NCBI RefSeq assembly: GCF_000716715.1
Contig: NZ_JNYJ01000009.1
Span: 62,001 to 126,000 of the forward strand
Direction: 5' to 3'
DNA: 64,000 bases
Source: Dactylosporangium aurantiacum
GTDB lineage: Bacteria > Actinomycetota > Actinomycetes > Mycobacteriales > Micromonosporaceae
A program made the translations under genes and the position numbers. The stretch's first letter is position 1. The number at the start of each line of letters is the position of its first letter. Of the stretch, positions 1 to 8,277 are shown piece after piece. The notes beneath the pieces are model-generated. The model saw only the letters and a list, made by a program, of their open reading frames with translations, was not told where the DNA came from and ran no database searches.

Positions 1-572
1 GCTTCGCCGAGGGCCGCACCCACGACTGGAATTTCGCCACCCACCTGATGAGCATGGCGTCCGACACCTCGACGGTCGTTCCGGTGCTGCTGGTGTCCGT
101 GCTGCTGATGCGGTGGATCTTCCGCCGGTGGGCGGAGGCGGTGACGTTGGTGACGGCCGTGGCTCTGCAGGAGACGGTGTTCCTGCTGGTCGTGTTCGTG
201 ATTCACAGGCAGCGGCCGGACGTGCCGCACCTGGACCCCGCGCCGCCGACGTCGAGCTTCCCATCTGGGCACGCCGGGGCGGCCGTCGCGCTGTACGGCA
301 CGCTGGCAGTAATCATCGGCTGGCGCATGCGCAATGTGGTGCTCAAGGTGGCGCTGCTCAGCGTGCTGATGTCCCTGCCGTTCCTCATCAGCGCGTCGCG
401 CATGTACCGCGGGATGCACCACCCGTCGGACGTGCTCTTCGGCGTGGCGAACGGGATCGTCTGGGTGGCGATCGCCGTGCACGCCTTCCTCCCGACGGCC
501 GGGCAGCCACGACCGTTCCAATGGCGAGTGGTCAGGCCGCGTTTGCCCGATGATGACCGGGTAGACGCATGA
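1..572 (+). CDS. PAP2-family phosphatase, 5' end outside window
   Basis: The frame is open from base 3 to the stop at 570-572, so the true start lies upstream. The visible part holds the three phosphatase motifs of the PAP2/haloperoxidase superfamily: a degenerate first motif (HRQRPD), PSGH in SFPSGHAG, and SRMYRGMHHPSD, which carries the catalytic His and Asp. Several hydrophobic stretches lie between them, as in membrane lipid-phosphate or undecaprenyl-pyrophosphate phosphatases. The likely role is dephosphorylation of a lipid phosphate at the outer face of the membrane; the substrate cannot be read from the sequence. The C-terminal tail is short and charged. Confidence 0.85.
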   Translation, partial: FAEGRTHDWNFATHLMSMASDTSTVVPVLLVSVLLMRWIFRRWAEAVTLVTAVALQETVFLLVVFVIHRQRPDVPHLDPAPPTSSFPSGHAGAAVALYGTLAVIIGWRMRNVVLKVALLSVLMSLPFLISASRMYRGMHHPSDVLFGVANGIVWVAIAVHAFLPTAGQPRPFQWRVVRPRLPDDDRVDA

Positions 573-702
573 CCCCATCGGCGGTGCGCGGAATGTTGCG
601 GACCATGCTGCCGAACACGACGGCGTGGAACGGCCACACCGCGGCCCGGTACCCGTATCCGACCAGGTCGCGTGGCAGGAAGACGGCCCGTTCGGCGCTC
701 AT
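532..702 (-). CDS. small ORF of unknown function (56 aa), possibly the tail of a decayed gene
   Basis: An ATG at 700-702 opens a 56-codon frame ending at 532-534, overlapping the last 41 bases of the PAP2 gene on the other strand. The product begins MSAERAVFLPRDLVGYGY and contains a hydrophobic middle, so it reads like protein. The same frame continues upstream without another stop through 703-792 to the TAG that ends the XRE-like remnant, so this may be the tail of that broken gene rather than an independent gene. I do not recognise a family. Confidence 0.25.
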   Translation of the reverse strand: MSAERAVFLPRDLVGYGYRAAVWPFHAVVFGSMVRNIPRTADGVMRLPGHHRANAA

Positions 703-993
703 TCGCCGGGCAGGATCCGGGCCGACCGCGGTCGTAGCTTCGTAGCAGTCGGCGGGCAGGTCGCCGGCGGCGGTCTTGCGGACGCCGGCGTTCTACGCGG
801 TGGTGGTGATCAGCTCGGCGAGGGCGCAGCCAAGGATGTCGCACAGCGGGGACAGCACCTGCAGCGAAAGCCACTCGAGGGTGCCACTGCCGACGATCGC
901 GCGGTGGTTGCGGAGGGACGACATGGGAAGGCTCGACCGTGCCATGGATGAGCTGACCTCGAACGTCGACCAGATCATGCGCCGAACCTGCAT
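703..993 (-). pseudogene. remnant of an XRE-type helix-turn-helix regulator
   Basis: The 66-codon frame from 993 to 793 ends in LSLQVLSPLCDILGC followed by AELITTTA, the pattern of the second half of a Cro/C1-type HTH in small regulators that accompany actinomycete recombinase genes. The frame is cut by TAG at 793-795, but reading through it gives a plausible continuation (NAGVRKTAAGDLPADCY) to 703, so a nonsense change is the simplest reading. The N-terminal helices are poorly preserved. It lies between PAP2 and the IS630 remnant. The family assignment is from memory of similar proteins. Confidence 0.4.
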
Positions 994-1127
994 CGCCGAC
1001 CGTGACCACGGTCGGGACTGCGCCCGGGTCGATGACCACCGTAGATAGACAGATCAAGGCCGGATGCCGGGATCGGCATTGGTGGTGGTGCTTGCTGATC
1101 GGTGGCTGGATGCGATGGGTCTGGCTG

Positions 1128-1154
1128 GTGCTCTGACCACGAACGTTCACGGTG
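1128..1154 (+). repeat. left terminal inverted repeat of the IS630 element
   Basis: Twenty-seven bases beginning GTGCTCTGACC match the reverse complement of 2080-2106 without mismatch, by direct comparison. Confidence 0.85.
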
Positions 1155-1158
1155 TGGG

Positions 1159-2019
1159 TCAGGCCGCCGCTTGTGCGGCGGGCTGACCCCATCTGCGTTG
1201 GCGTTCGGAGCGGATGCGGGCGCGTTCGCGGCGTTGCGCTTTGAGGACGTCGGGGTGGCGGGCACAGCGGAGCGCGGCGAGGGTGTTGCTGCGGACTTCC
1301 GTCGGCGGACAACACCCCACAGGGTGTCGTCGCCGACGCTGTAGCAGCCGTGGAACTGCCGGACGCCGTGCAGCTTGTGGTAGTTCGCGGGGAGCCGGTC
1401 GGGGTGCCCGGCCGGCGCCCAGGTCGCACCTGCGTGCGGGCGGATGGTCAGCGGCCCGAACTCGTCGAACGCGAAGACCCGGTCCGGGAACTCGGTCATA
1501 ACCTGTTCGATCCGGGCGAGCTTGACCGCCTTGGCCGGGTCGTTGGACTCCTTCCACGTCTTCGTGCGCTGGAAGGTGATGTCGTGCTTGCGCAAGATCT
1601 ACCGGAGTCGTTCCCGACCGATCCGTATGTGGCGGGGCCGTGGTTGTGGGTGAGGTAGTCGGCGAGTTTGCGCAGGCTCCACCGGGTGAACGGCTGGTCG
1701 AGGGCTTCGGGTCTGGTGCTGGCCGCCGCGACGACGACCTGCTCGTCGTCTTCACTGATCAGGCGGGGACGGCCACCCGCCCACTGAGGGTTGAGGCAGG
1801 CCATGCCCATCTCGTTGAACCGGTGGATGACCTGCCGGACGGAGTCCTCATCGGCTTGGACCAGCCTCGCGATCACCGGCACGCTGTTGCCGCCGGCGGA
1901 GGCGAGGACCACCATTGCCCGGCGGAGTTTGATCGCTGAGCTGGTCCTCGTCTGGTTATTCGCAGGAGCTGCTGACCTTCCTGGTCAGACAACCGCCGCA
2001 CACGCACGGGTTCTGCCAT
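1159..2019 (-). pseudogene. IS630-family transposase, frameshifted with an internal deletion
   Basis: The gene can be followed across three reading frames. It opens at 2019 (MAEPVRVRRLSDQEGQ), moves to another frame near 1930 where the HTH part lies (LASAGGNSVPVIARLVQAD, GGRPRLIS), shifts again near 1640 into RKHDITFQRTKTWKES with the catalytic-domain motif VFAFDEFGPL, and shifts a third time near 1285. There NTLAAL is joined directly to the extreme C-terminus (RERARIRSERQRRWGQ, stop 1159-1161). Most of the second half of the DDE domain is missing, so no active transposase can be made. Confidence 0.8.
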
Positions 2020-2079
2020 CGGCACAGCCTGAACGCAGACACGCCGCCCACCCCGGAGGCTGAGCGGCGAGTCATCCAA

Positions 2080-2106
2080 CACCGTGAACGTTCGTGGTCA
2101 GAGCAC
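2080..2106 (-). repeat. right terminal inverted repeat of the IS630 element
   Basis: Perfect inverted copy of 1128-1154, ending in GGTCAGAGCAC and followed by TA. Confidence 0.85.
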
Positions 2107-2157
2107 TAGTCACCGCCTAGCCTCCTCTGGCTGGACGCGATCGGGGGAGGCGCCGTA

Positions 2158-2892
2158 ATGATCGCCGCGCGGGCAAGGGCGGCCGTGGCGCCGCTCGCCG
2201 GGTTCTCCCTCATGCTCGTGGTGCTGCTGGCCGGGGTGCTGGCCCTGTTCCTCGCGTACGCCCGGCTGTACCCGGCCGTCGCCGCGCCGATCGACGGGTG
2301 CTGGACCGGGAGGCCGACGCGACCCTCGTCGCGCTCGCGGGCCGCACCGGCGCGGCCGAGGTCCTGCGGCGCGGCGCGGTCGTCGAGGTGGCGTGGCAGC
2401 AGTACCGCAGCGGGCTCGTCGACCCGTTGCGCGAGCGGGGGGTACGTGCCCGCCGACCTGTTCGGCGGCTTCGCGCGGTTCCTGGCCGCGCGCGGCGAGC
2501 CGGCGCTGCCCGCCGAGGTCCGGGACCGGATCGCGGTGATCACCGCCGGCCCCGGCGCCGGAGCCGTCACCGACCTGCGCCCCGCGCCGCACCTGGTGAG
2601 CGCCGACCTCGACGAGCTGCTTCGCCGGCTGGAGGCCGGCGCGTTCCAGGGGCCGGGCCTGCGCGTCATGCCGTGGCCCGAGCTGTCGGCCCGGGCCGCG
2701 ACCAACGCCGCCCAGCTCGACGCGGGCGCCGCCACCTGGCAGCACTCGTGGACCGGCCCGGCGCGGCTCGTCGCCCACGACGGCACCCCGGTCCCGCTGG
2801 ACGAGCTCACCGCCCGCGGCCTCGACCGGCGACCGCCGGCGACCTCGCCGCCGAGCTGGCCGCCGAGCTGGCCGCGGCGACGCCCCCGGTGA
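2158..2892 (+). pseudogene. membrane-anchored protein of unknown function, disrupted by three frameshifts
   Basis: An ATG behind a good ribosome-binding site (GGGGGAG) starts a protein with one N-terminal membrane segment (about residues 12-35). Protein-like sequence then jumps frame: near 2298 to LDREADATLVALAGRTGAA, back near 2440 at a run of six G to YVPADLFGGFARFLAARGE, and again near 2825 to ATAGDLAAELAAELAAA. Staying in the first frame gives Arg/Ser/Pro-rich nonsense between these points and a stop at 2890-2892. Three errors in 0.7 kb suggest decay rather than sequencing error, although the G-run is a plausible error site. I do not recognise the family. Confidence 0.5.
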
Positions 2893-2927
2893 CCGCGGGG
2901 CGCCCCGGCCGCCTCCGGTGGCTCGCG

Positions 2928-3665
2928 TCAGTCGTGGCGGGCGGTATTCGGGGCGGGGATGCCGGCGACCTCGGCGGCGAGGCGGGCGTGGCCGTCGAAC
3001 AGGGCGTCGCGGCCGGCCTCGTCGATCCAGTCGAAGTGGCCGTACGCCTCCAGGGCGGCGAAGCCGTGCAGCGTCGACCAGGTGTGCAGCATCGCCTGGA
3101 ACGTCTCCGGCGGGATGGCGGTGGCAAGGTGCTCGTTCTTCTGGGCGGCGCACTCCGCGATGACCGGGTGGACGTCGCGCAGCCGCGGCGGGCCCAGCAC
3201 CCCGCGCTCGATGGCCTGCACGAACAGCGACGACAGCTGTGACATGGCGCGCTGCGCGGCCTCGGTGGTGGGGCCGTCGACGGGGGCGGCGTAGCCGGCC
3301 ACGGGCAGGCCGAGGATGAGCGCGAACTGCTGCGGCTCCTGCCGGGCCCACTGCCGGTAGGCGTGCGCGACGGCCAGGAAGCGGGCGCCGATGTCCTCGT
3401 CCGGGACGGCGTCGCGGGCCTCCGCCACGACGCGGCCGAGGTCGTTGTACGCGTCGGCGATGAGCGCGCTGAGCAGCTCGTCGCGGTCGGCGAAGTACCG
3501 GTACAGCGCGGGCGGCGTCATCTCCATGGCGCGGGCGATGTCGGCGAAGCGGAAGTCGACCGTGCCCGTCTCCCGCATGTGGGTGAGCGCGGTGAGCTTG
3601 ATCTCGTCGATGGTCGCCGCTCGGGCCTTCTCGCGTCGGGGGGCCGAGCGGCTTGACGTGCTCAT
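2928..3665 (-). CDS. TetR-family transcriptional repressor of the MMPL exporter
   Basis: This 245-residue protein has an N-terminal TetR HTH (about residues 40-70, RFADIARAMEMTPPALYRYF) and an all-helical C-terminal ligand domain of the WHG type (QQFALILGLPVAGYAAP, LHGFAALEAYGHFDW). The ATG at 3665 follows an AGGAGGAAC ribosome-binding site. It is transcribed away from the MMPL gene across a 140-bp gap containing two similar 15-bp boxes, so it very probably represses that exporter and itself until an inducing ligand binds. This regulator/transporter pairing is typical of TetR loci; the ligand is unknown. Confidence 0.9.
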   Translation of the reverse strand: MSTSSRSAPRREKARAATIDEIKLTALTHMRETGTVDFRFADIARAMEMTPPALYRYFADRDELLSALIADAYNDLGRVVAEARDAVPDEDIGARFLAVAHAYRQWARQEPQQFALILGLPVAGYAAPVDGPTTEAAQRAMSQLSSLFVQAIERGVLGPPRLRDVHPVIAECAAQKNEHLATAIPPETFQAMLHTWSTLHGFAALEAYGHFDWIDEAGRDALFDGHARLAAEVAGIPAPNTARHD

Positions 3666-3687
3666 TGTTCCTCCTGATGACCGTTGC

Positions 3688-3757
3688 GTTAAGCATCGTT
3701 ACAGACGTGAAGGCGCTTGACAAGTGACGTGGCGTCGTGTTGGTTAATAGTCGTAAC
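3688..3757. promoter_or_regulatory. divergent control region with two candidate TetR boxes and a -35 hexamer
   Basis: Two related 15-mers lie in the TetR/MMPL gap: GTTAAGCATCGTTAC (3688-3702) and GTTAATAGTCGTAAC (3743-3757), 11 of 15 identical, and each reads roughly as GTTA-N7-TAAC or GTTAC. A TTGACA hexamer sits at 3717-3722 between them, pointing towards MMPL; no strong -10 is seen at ideal spacing. Binding of the TetR protein to these boxes is inferred. Confidence 0.4.
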
Positions 3758-3805
3758 GCTACTGATGCCCATTCACTCATAAGCCCAAACCAGGCGGGGA
3801 CAACC

Positions 3806-6049
3806 ATGACCGAGCTCGTCACACAGCCGAAAGAGCCCGACCTCCCGAATCCCGTGCTCGGCCCGCTCGGGCGGCTCGCCCGGGTGGCGTACCGGCGCCG
3901 CGGCCGCACCCTCGTCGCCTGGGCCGTCGCCCTCGTCGCGGCCGTCGTGCTGTCCATGGCGTTCGGCGGCGAGTTCGCCGCCGACTACTCCGCGCCCGGG
4001 TCGGACTCCAAGGCCGCGCAGCGGCTGCTGCAGGAGCGCTTCGCCAGCCAGTCCGGCGCGACCGTCACCGTCGTCGTGCGCGCCGACAACGGCGTCGCCG
4101 GCGCGAAGAGCGACGTGCAGGCGCTGCTGGCCAAGCTCGCCACCGCGCCGCACGTCGCCGGCGTCGCCGACCCGTTCGCCGCGCCCGGCGGGATCTCCGC
4201 CGACGGCCGCACCGCGGTCGCCGACCTGCGCTTGGACGTGGTCAACCCCGACGACATGCCGGTCGAGGCCAGCCAGCGGCTGATCGACATCGCCGGCGAG
4301 TTCGGCCGCGACGGGCTGAAGGTCGCCCTCGGCGGGCAGAGCATCCAGCGCGCCGAGCAGGGCGAGATCGGCTCCGAGGGCATCGGCCTGGCCGCCGCCA
4401 TCATCATCCTGCTGCTCATGTTCGGCTCGGTGATCGCCGCCGGCCTGCCGGTCCTCGTCGCCGTCGCCGGGCTCGCCGTCAGCAGCACCCTCACCGGGGT
4501 GCTCATCCGGTTCGTCGACGCGCCCGACTGGTCCACGTCCCTGGCCACCATGATGGGCATCGGCATCGGCATCGACTACGTGCTGCTCATGGTCACCCGC
4601 TTCCGCGAGTGGCGGGCCGCGGGCCTGGACCCGGAGGCGGCGACCGTCGCCACGCTGGACACCGCGGGCCGCTCCGTCATGGTCGCCGGCAGCACCGTCG
4701 TGGTCAGCATGCTCGGCCTGTTCGCGATGGGCCTGTCCTTCATGCGCGGCGCCGCGCTCGTCACCATCCTCGGCGTCGTGGTCGTCCTGGCCGCCAGCGT
4801 CACCCTGTTCCCGGCGCTGCTGGGCTACCTCGGCAGGCACGTCGACCGGCTCCGCCTGCCGCTCGGCCGGCGCGCCACCGTCACCGTCGCCGCCGGCGGG
4901 CACGTCGAGCCGGGCCGCGGCTGGCTGCGCTGGAGCGCCCTGATCCAGCGGCACCGGTTCGTCTCCGCCCTGCTCGGCGTGGCGATCCTGCTCGCGCTCG
5001 CCGCCCCGTTCCTCGGCGTCCGCTTCGGCTTCCCCGACGCCGGCAACAACCGCGAGGAGACCACCACCCGCCAGGCGTACGACCTCGTCGCCGACGGGTT
5101 CGGCCCGGGCGCCAACGGCCCGCTCGTCCTCGCGGTGCAGCTGCCCCGCGCCGGCGACACCGCGGCGCTGGACAAGCTCGCCGCCGCGCTGCCCGGCGTC
5201 GACGGGGTTGCCGCCGCGATGCCCGCGCAGGTCAATCAGGACGGCACCACCGCGGTCGTCACCGTCCTGCCGCGCACCGGCCCGCAGGACGCCCGCACGG
5301 AGGACCTCGTCGAGCGGCTGCGCGACATGCTGCCGCAGACCGTCGCCGGCACCGGCGCCGAGGTCCACGTCGGCGGCGTCACCGCCACCGCCATCGACAG
5401 CACCGCCAACATCGCCCGGCGGATCCCGCTGCTCATCGGCGGCGTGGTGCTGCTGTCCATGCTGCTGCTCCTGGTCTCCTTCCGCAGCGTCGCCGTCGCG
5501 GTCAAGGCGGCCGTGATGAACCTGCTGTCCGTCGCCGCCGCGTACGGCGTGGTCGCCCTCGTCCTGCAGGGCGGCTGGGCCGGCCGGCTGGTCGGCATCG
5601 ACACCGAGACGCCGCTGCCCGCGTTCGTGCCGGTGCTGATGTTCGCGGTGCTGTTCGGCCTGTCCATGGACTACGAGGTGTTCCTGGTCAGCCGGATGCG
5701 CGAGGTCTGGACCCGCACCGGCGACAACCGCCGCGCCGTCACCGACGGCCTGGCCAGCACCGCCCGCGTCATCACCGCCGCGGCCGCCATCATGATCGCG
5801 GTGTTCGCCGCCTTCATCCCGAGCCCCGACCTGGTTCTCAAGGTCATCGGCGTCGGCATGGCCTCGGCGATCCTGCTCGACGCGACCGTGGTGCGCCTGC
5901 TGCTGGTGCCGGCCGTCATGCACGTCCTCGGCCGGGTCAACTGGTGGATGCCGAGGTGGCTGGCCAGGGTCCTGCCCGAGCTGCACGTCGAGGGCAAGGC
6001 CGAGGAGCACCTGCCGGCCGAGCACAAGGAGCTGGTCGCCGCCGGCTGA
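3806..6049 (+). CDS. MMPL/RND-family membrane exporter
   Basis: This is a 747-residue polytopic protein with two MMPL repeats, each one membrane helix, a large extracytoplasmic loop and a block of five helices. The proton-relay signatures are present: GIGIDYVLLMVTRFREW in the first half and GLSMDYEVFLVSRMRE in the second. The length matches short actinobacterial MMPL proteins. The family exports lipids, glycolipids or hydrophobic drugs using the proton gradient. I start at ATG 3806 (MTELVTQP) because the 23 codons upstream overlap the operator region and do not look like protein; a GTG at 3737 is the alternative. It is divergent from its likely TetR repressor and followed by a strong hairpin. 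Confidence 0.92.
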   Translation: MTELVTQPKEPDLPNPVLGPLGRLARVAYRRRGRTLVAWAVALVAAVVLSMAFGGEFAADYSAPGSDSKAAQRLLQERFASQSGATVTVVVRADNGVAGAKSDVQALLAKLATAPHVAGVADPFAAPGGISADGRTAVADLRLDVVNPDDMPVEASQRLIDIAGEFGRDGLKVALGGQSIQRAEQGEIGSEGIGLAAAIIILLLMFGSVIAAGLPVLVAVAGLAVSSTLTGVLIRFVDAPDWSTSLATMMGIGIGIDYVLLMVTRFREWRAAGLDPEAATVATLDTAGRSVMVAGSTVVVSMLGLFAMGLSFMRGAALVTILGVVVVLAASVTLFPALLGYLGRHVDRLRLPLGRRATVTVAAGGHVEPGRGWLRWSALIQRHRFVSALLGVAILLALAAPFLGVRFGFPDAGNNREETTTRQAYDLVADGFGPGANGPLVLAVQLPRAGDTAALDKLAAALPGVDGVAAAMPAQVNQDGTTAVVTVLPRTGPQDARTEDLVERLRDMLPQTVAGTGAEVHVGGVTATAIDSTANIARRIPLLIGGVVLLSMLLLLVSFRSVAVAVKAAVMNLLSVAAAYGVVALVLQGGWAGRLVGIDTETPLPAFVPVLMFAVLFGLSMDYEVFLVSRMREVWTRTGDNRRAVTDGLASTARVITAAAAIMIAVFAAFIPSPDLVLKVIGVGMASAILLDATVVRLLLVPAVMHVLGRVNWWMPRWLARVLPELHVEGKAEEHLPAEHKELVAAG

Positions 6050-6060
6050 CCCCGACCGGC

Positions 6061-6096
6061 GGGCGCCCCGGCACACACCCGTGTGCCGGGGCGCCC
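6061..6096 (+). terminator. hairpin terminator after the MMPL gene
   Basis: A perfect 16-bp stem (6061-6076 with 6081-6096) and an ACCC loop begin 11 bases after the MMPL stop codon. There is no U-tract, as is common in actinomycetes. Confidence 0.75.
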
Positions 6097-6149
6097 CTGT
6101 ATGCCCGGCGTTCACCCGAGGTCCCAGCCTCAGCGGATCGGCGGTCATC

Positions 6150-6345
6150 GCGCGCTCCCGCGGCGCAAGCTGCGGATCCGCCACCAGGGCGACCGGTTCG
6201 GCGGCACCGACGACACGACGGTCCACGTCGAGATCAAGCAGCGGGTCAACCGGGTCACGCAGCAACGGCGGGTGCCGCTGCGGTACCGGCCTGCGGGTAA
6301 CCCTCGACCACCGGTCCGCGCCCGGGACCGCTGGGTCCACCGGTT
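6150..6345 (+). pseudogene. fragment of a VTC-domain (polyphosphate polymerase-type) protein
   Basis: One frame carries RRKLRIRHQGDRFGG and VHVEIKQRVNRVTQQRR, the characteristic nucleotide/polyphosphate-binding strands of bacterial VTC-domain proteins (EIKQR signature). About 30 bases later, in another frame, LRVTLDHRSAPGT matches the later strand of the same domain (TGLRVTxDHR). The intervening part of the domain and both ends are missing, so this is a shortened, frameshifted relic. No usable start is visible. The remainder of the first frame, to 6472, ends in a hydrophobic stretch (LLAGCAAFLAVLTLVFG) that I cannot assign. Confidence 0.6.
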
Positions 6346-6655
6346 CACCCAGCGCGACGTGCTGATCCGGCAGTACCGGCAGCTCCTCGCCGGCTGCGCC
6401 GCGTTCCTGGCAGTGCTGACGCTGGTCTTCGGCACCGACCGGGTCCAGCCGTTCGTCACCGGCCCAGGCTGAGGGGCAACTCGACCCTCGCCGGACTGAC
6501 CAGAAACGGTCAGGCCGGGGAGGGCGGGTTCCGTCCCGGCGGCGGCGCAGCGCCCGGCGGGATCGGCCGGACCGTGCTGCGGGCGGAACAGCCCGAGACG
6601 CTTGCCTGGCTGATCAGTTTCGACACGAACGTCGACGGCCGCCGCCACGGGCCGG

Positions 6656-6915
6656 TTCAGGGTGGTGGCCTGGGACCACAACCTCACCTTCCGCGGCACC
6701 GCCGACCAGGGCCCCTACGACGCCGGCCGCACGCCCGGCCGGCTGGGCGGGCACCGGCTCCACACTGGACGCGATCACGAAGGTGCCCGGCAACGACCCG
6801 GCCGCGAGCGCCGGCGGCGCCGAACGGCTGCGGACCCTGCTCGTGGCCCGCACCCAGCACCTCGCCGCCGACCGGTCGCCCGACGCGCTCCGGGTCGTGG
6901 CGGCGGGCGCGGGGT
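6656..6915 (+). pseudogene. fragment of a CotH-kinase-type protein (weak)
   Basis: The frame around 6662 reads VAWDHNLTFRGTADQGPYD, which resembles the metal-binding WDxN segment of spore-coat CotH-like kinases of actinomycetes. Nothing upstream or downstream in this frame continues the family; the sequence to 6915 switches frame and reads ASAGGAERLRTLLVARTQHL without a recognisable match. Its position beside a VTC relic fits the common VTC/DUF4956/CotH gene neighbourhood, so both are probably remains of one deleted locus. The bases 6473-6655 hold nothing I can assign. Confidence 0.35.
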
Positions 6916-8219
6916 CAGGCGGACAGCACCCGGCGCAGGACCGCGGGGGCGAACAGCGTCTGCGGCGGCGCGGTCAGGTTCACCACGCGGTGGAAGGCCA
7001 CCGCCACCTCCGGCGAGGTCTCCGCGGCGCGCAGCAGTCTGGCGATGTACCAGTTGAAGAACCGCACCTTCGCCGTCCGCCGGCCCGGCACGGACGGGAA
7101 CGCGAGGTCACCGCCGACGGCCATGTCCCACGGCGTGTCGATCACCGTCGACGCCCTGGCGTAGAAGCGCCGGGGCAGGCCGGCCAGCCCGTCGCGCAGC
7201 GCCGCGCGCAGCTCCAGCGCCTCCAGCGCGGCGACGGTCATGCCCTGGCCGTAGATCGGGTTGAAGGCGCAGATGGCGTCGCCGAACGCGACGAAGCCCT
7301 CCGGGTGGCGTCCGATCCGTTCGTACCGCCGGCGCACGCTGGCCGGGACCCGGAACGGCCGGGGCGGGGTCAGCGGCCGGGACCGGTGCACGACCTCGGC
7401 CAGGTCGGCGATCGGCAGGCGGGTCGCGTAGGCGGCGAAGCCCTCCTCGTCGGTCGGCGGCACGTCGTCGCCGAGGCCGGCGAGGGTGAGGATCCAGCGG
7501 TCGCCCTCCATCGGCAGCAGCGCCGCGCCGAACGGGTACCGCGGCGTCACGCCGGTCAGCACCCCGAGGGTGCCGCCGGGCAGGGGTGCCCGCTCGTACT
7601 CGCGGGTCGCGTACACCACGCCGGCCATGACGCTGTCCTGCTCCGGCGGTGCGTAGCCGAGCTCGGCGAGCCAGGTGGGGCCCCGGTTGCCGCGGCCGGT
7701 GGCGTCCACGACGAGGTCCGCGGGCAGCGCCTCGGTGGCGCCGCCGGGGCCGAGCGGCACGACCCGGGCGCCGGTGACGGTGCCCGCCTCGTGCAGCAGC
7801 CCGGTCGCCTCCAGCCCGCCGCGCAGCCGCACGTTGGGCAGCTTGCCGACGCGGGCCCGCAGGTAGTCCTCCAGCGCGGGCCGGCTGACGGCCAGGACGA
7901 CGAGGTCGGACGCGGCGCGGGCCATCGGCGCCGGGCCGTTGTGCCAGGCGAACCCGGCGTGGATGTCGACGGTGAGCGCCCCGGCGGCGACGAGCTCGTC
8001 GGTGAGCCCGGGGAACAGCTCCTCGAGGATCTCGCGGCCCCGGGCGAACAGCATGTGGGCGTGCCGGCCCTGCGGGACGCCCTTGCGGGCCCCGCTGCCG
8101 GTGAGGTCGTCGCGGTCAAGGACGGTGACGGTGTCGAAGGTCTCGCTCAACGCGCGCGCGGCGAGGAGCCCGGCGATGCTCGCGCCGAGGACGACCGCGC
8201 TGGTGGTTGCTCTGCTCAT
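6915..8219 (-). CDS. FAD-dependent monooxygenase / oxidoreductase
   Basis: This 434-residue flavoprotein opens with an FAD-binding Rossmann motif (GASIAG, residues 12-17) followed by the acidic ribose-binding end of strand two (TVLDRDDL). A middle DATGRG motif and a late GDAICAFNPIYGQGMT motif, which contacts FAD, place it with aromatic-ring or polyketide monooxygenases and geranylgeranyl-reductase-like enzymes. It probably hydroxylates or epoxidises a small lipophilic substrate using NAD(P)H and O2; the substrate is not apparent. It stands alone and is followed, 58 bp upstream on the same strand, by a kinase gene. The ATG at 8219 is the only good start. Confidence 0.85.
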   Translation of the reverse strand: MSRATTSAVVLGASIAGLLAARALSETFDTVTVLDRDDLTGSGARKGVPQGRHAHMLFARGREILEELFPGLTDELVAAGALTVDIHAGFAWHNGPAPMARAASDLVVLAVSRPALEDYLRARVGKLPNVRLRGGLEATGLLHEAGTVTGARVVPLGPGGATEALPADLVVDATGRGNRGPTWLAELGYAPPEQDSVMAGVVYATREYERAPLPGGTLGVLTGVTPRYPFGAALLPMEGDRWILTLAGLGDDVPPTDEEGFAAYATRLPIADLAEVVHRSRPLTPPRPFRVPASVRRRYERIGRHPEGFVAFGDAICAFNPIYGQGMTVAALEALELRAALRDGLAGLPRRFYARASTVIDTPWDMAVGGDLAFPSVPGRRTAKVRFFNWYIARLLRAAETSPEVAVAFHRVVNLTAPPQTLFAPAVLRRVLSA

Positions 8220-8277
8220 GCCCCCAGACGACCATTGGTCATCGGCGATGCATAGGTAGAAGTGCGCACAGCGCGGA

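Larger units (their letters stand above)
1128..2106 (-). mobile_element. IS630-family insertion sequence, decayed internally
   Basis: A 979-bp element bounded by perfect 27-bp terminal inverted repeats (1128-1154 and 2080-2106) encloses a broken IS630-type transposase on the minus strand. IS630 elements normally duplicate a TA target; here TA follows the right end (2107-2108) but the left flank reads TG, so the duplication is not preserved. The element is shorter than a complete copy because the middle of the transposase has been deleted. It should not be able to move by itself but could be mobilised in trans because both ends are intact. Confidence 0.8.

Noticed and set aside
2298..3242. A 314-codon plus-strand gene overlapping the TetR gene
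   Set aside because: Only its first third is protein-like (the shifted part of the disrupted membrane-protein gene); the rest is antisense to TetR and Arg/Gly-rich.
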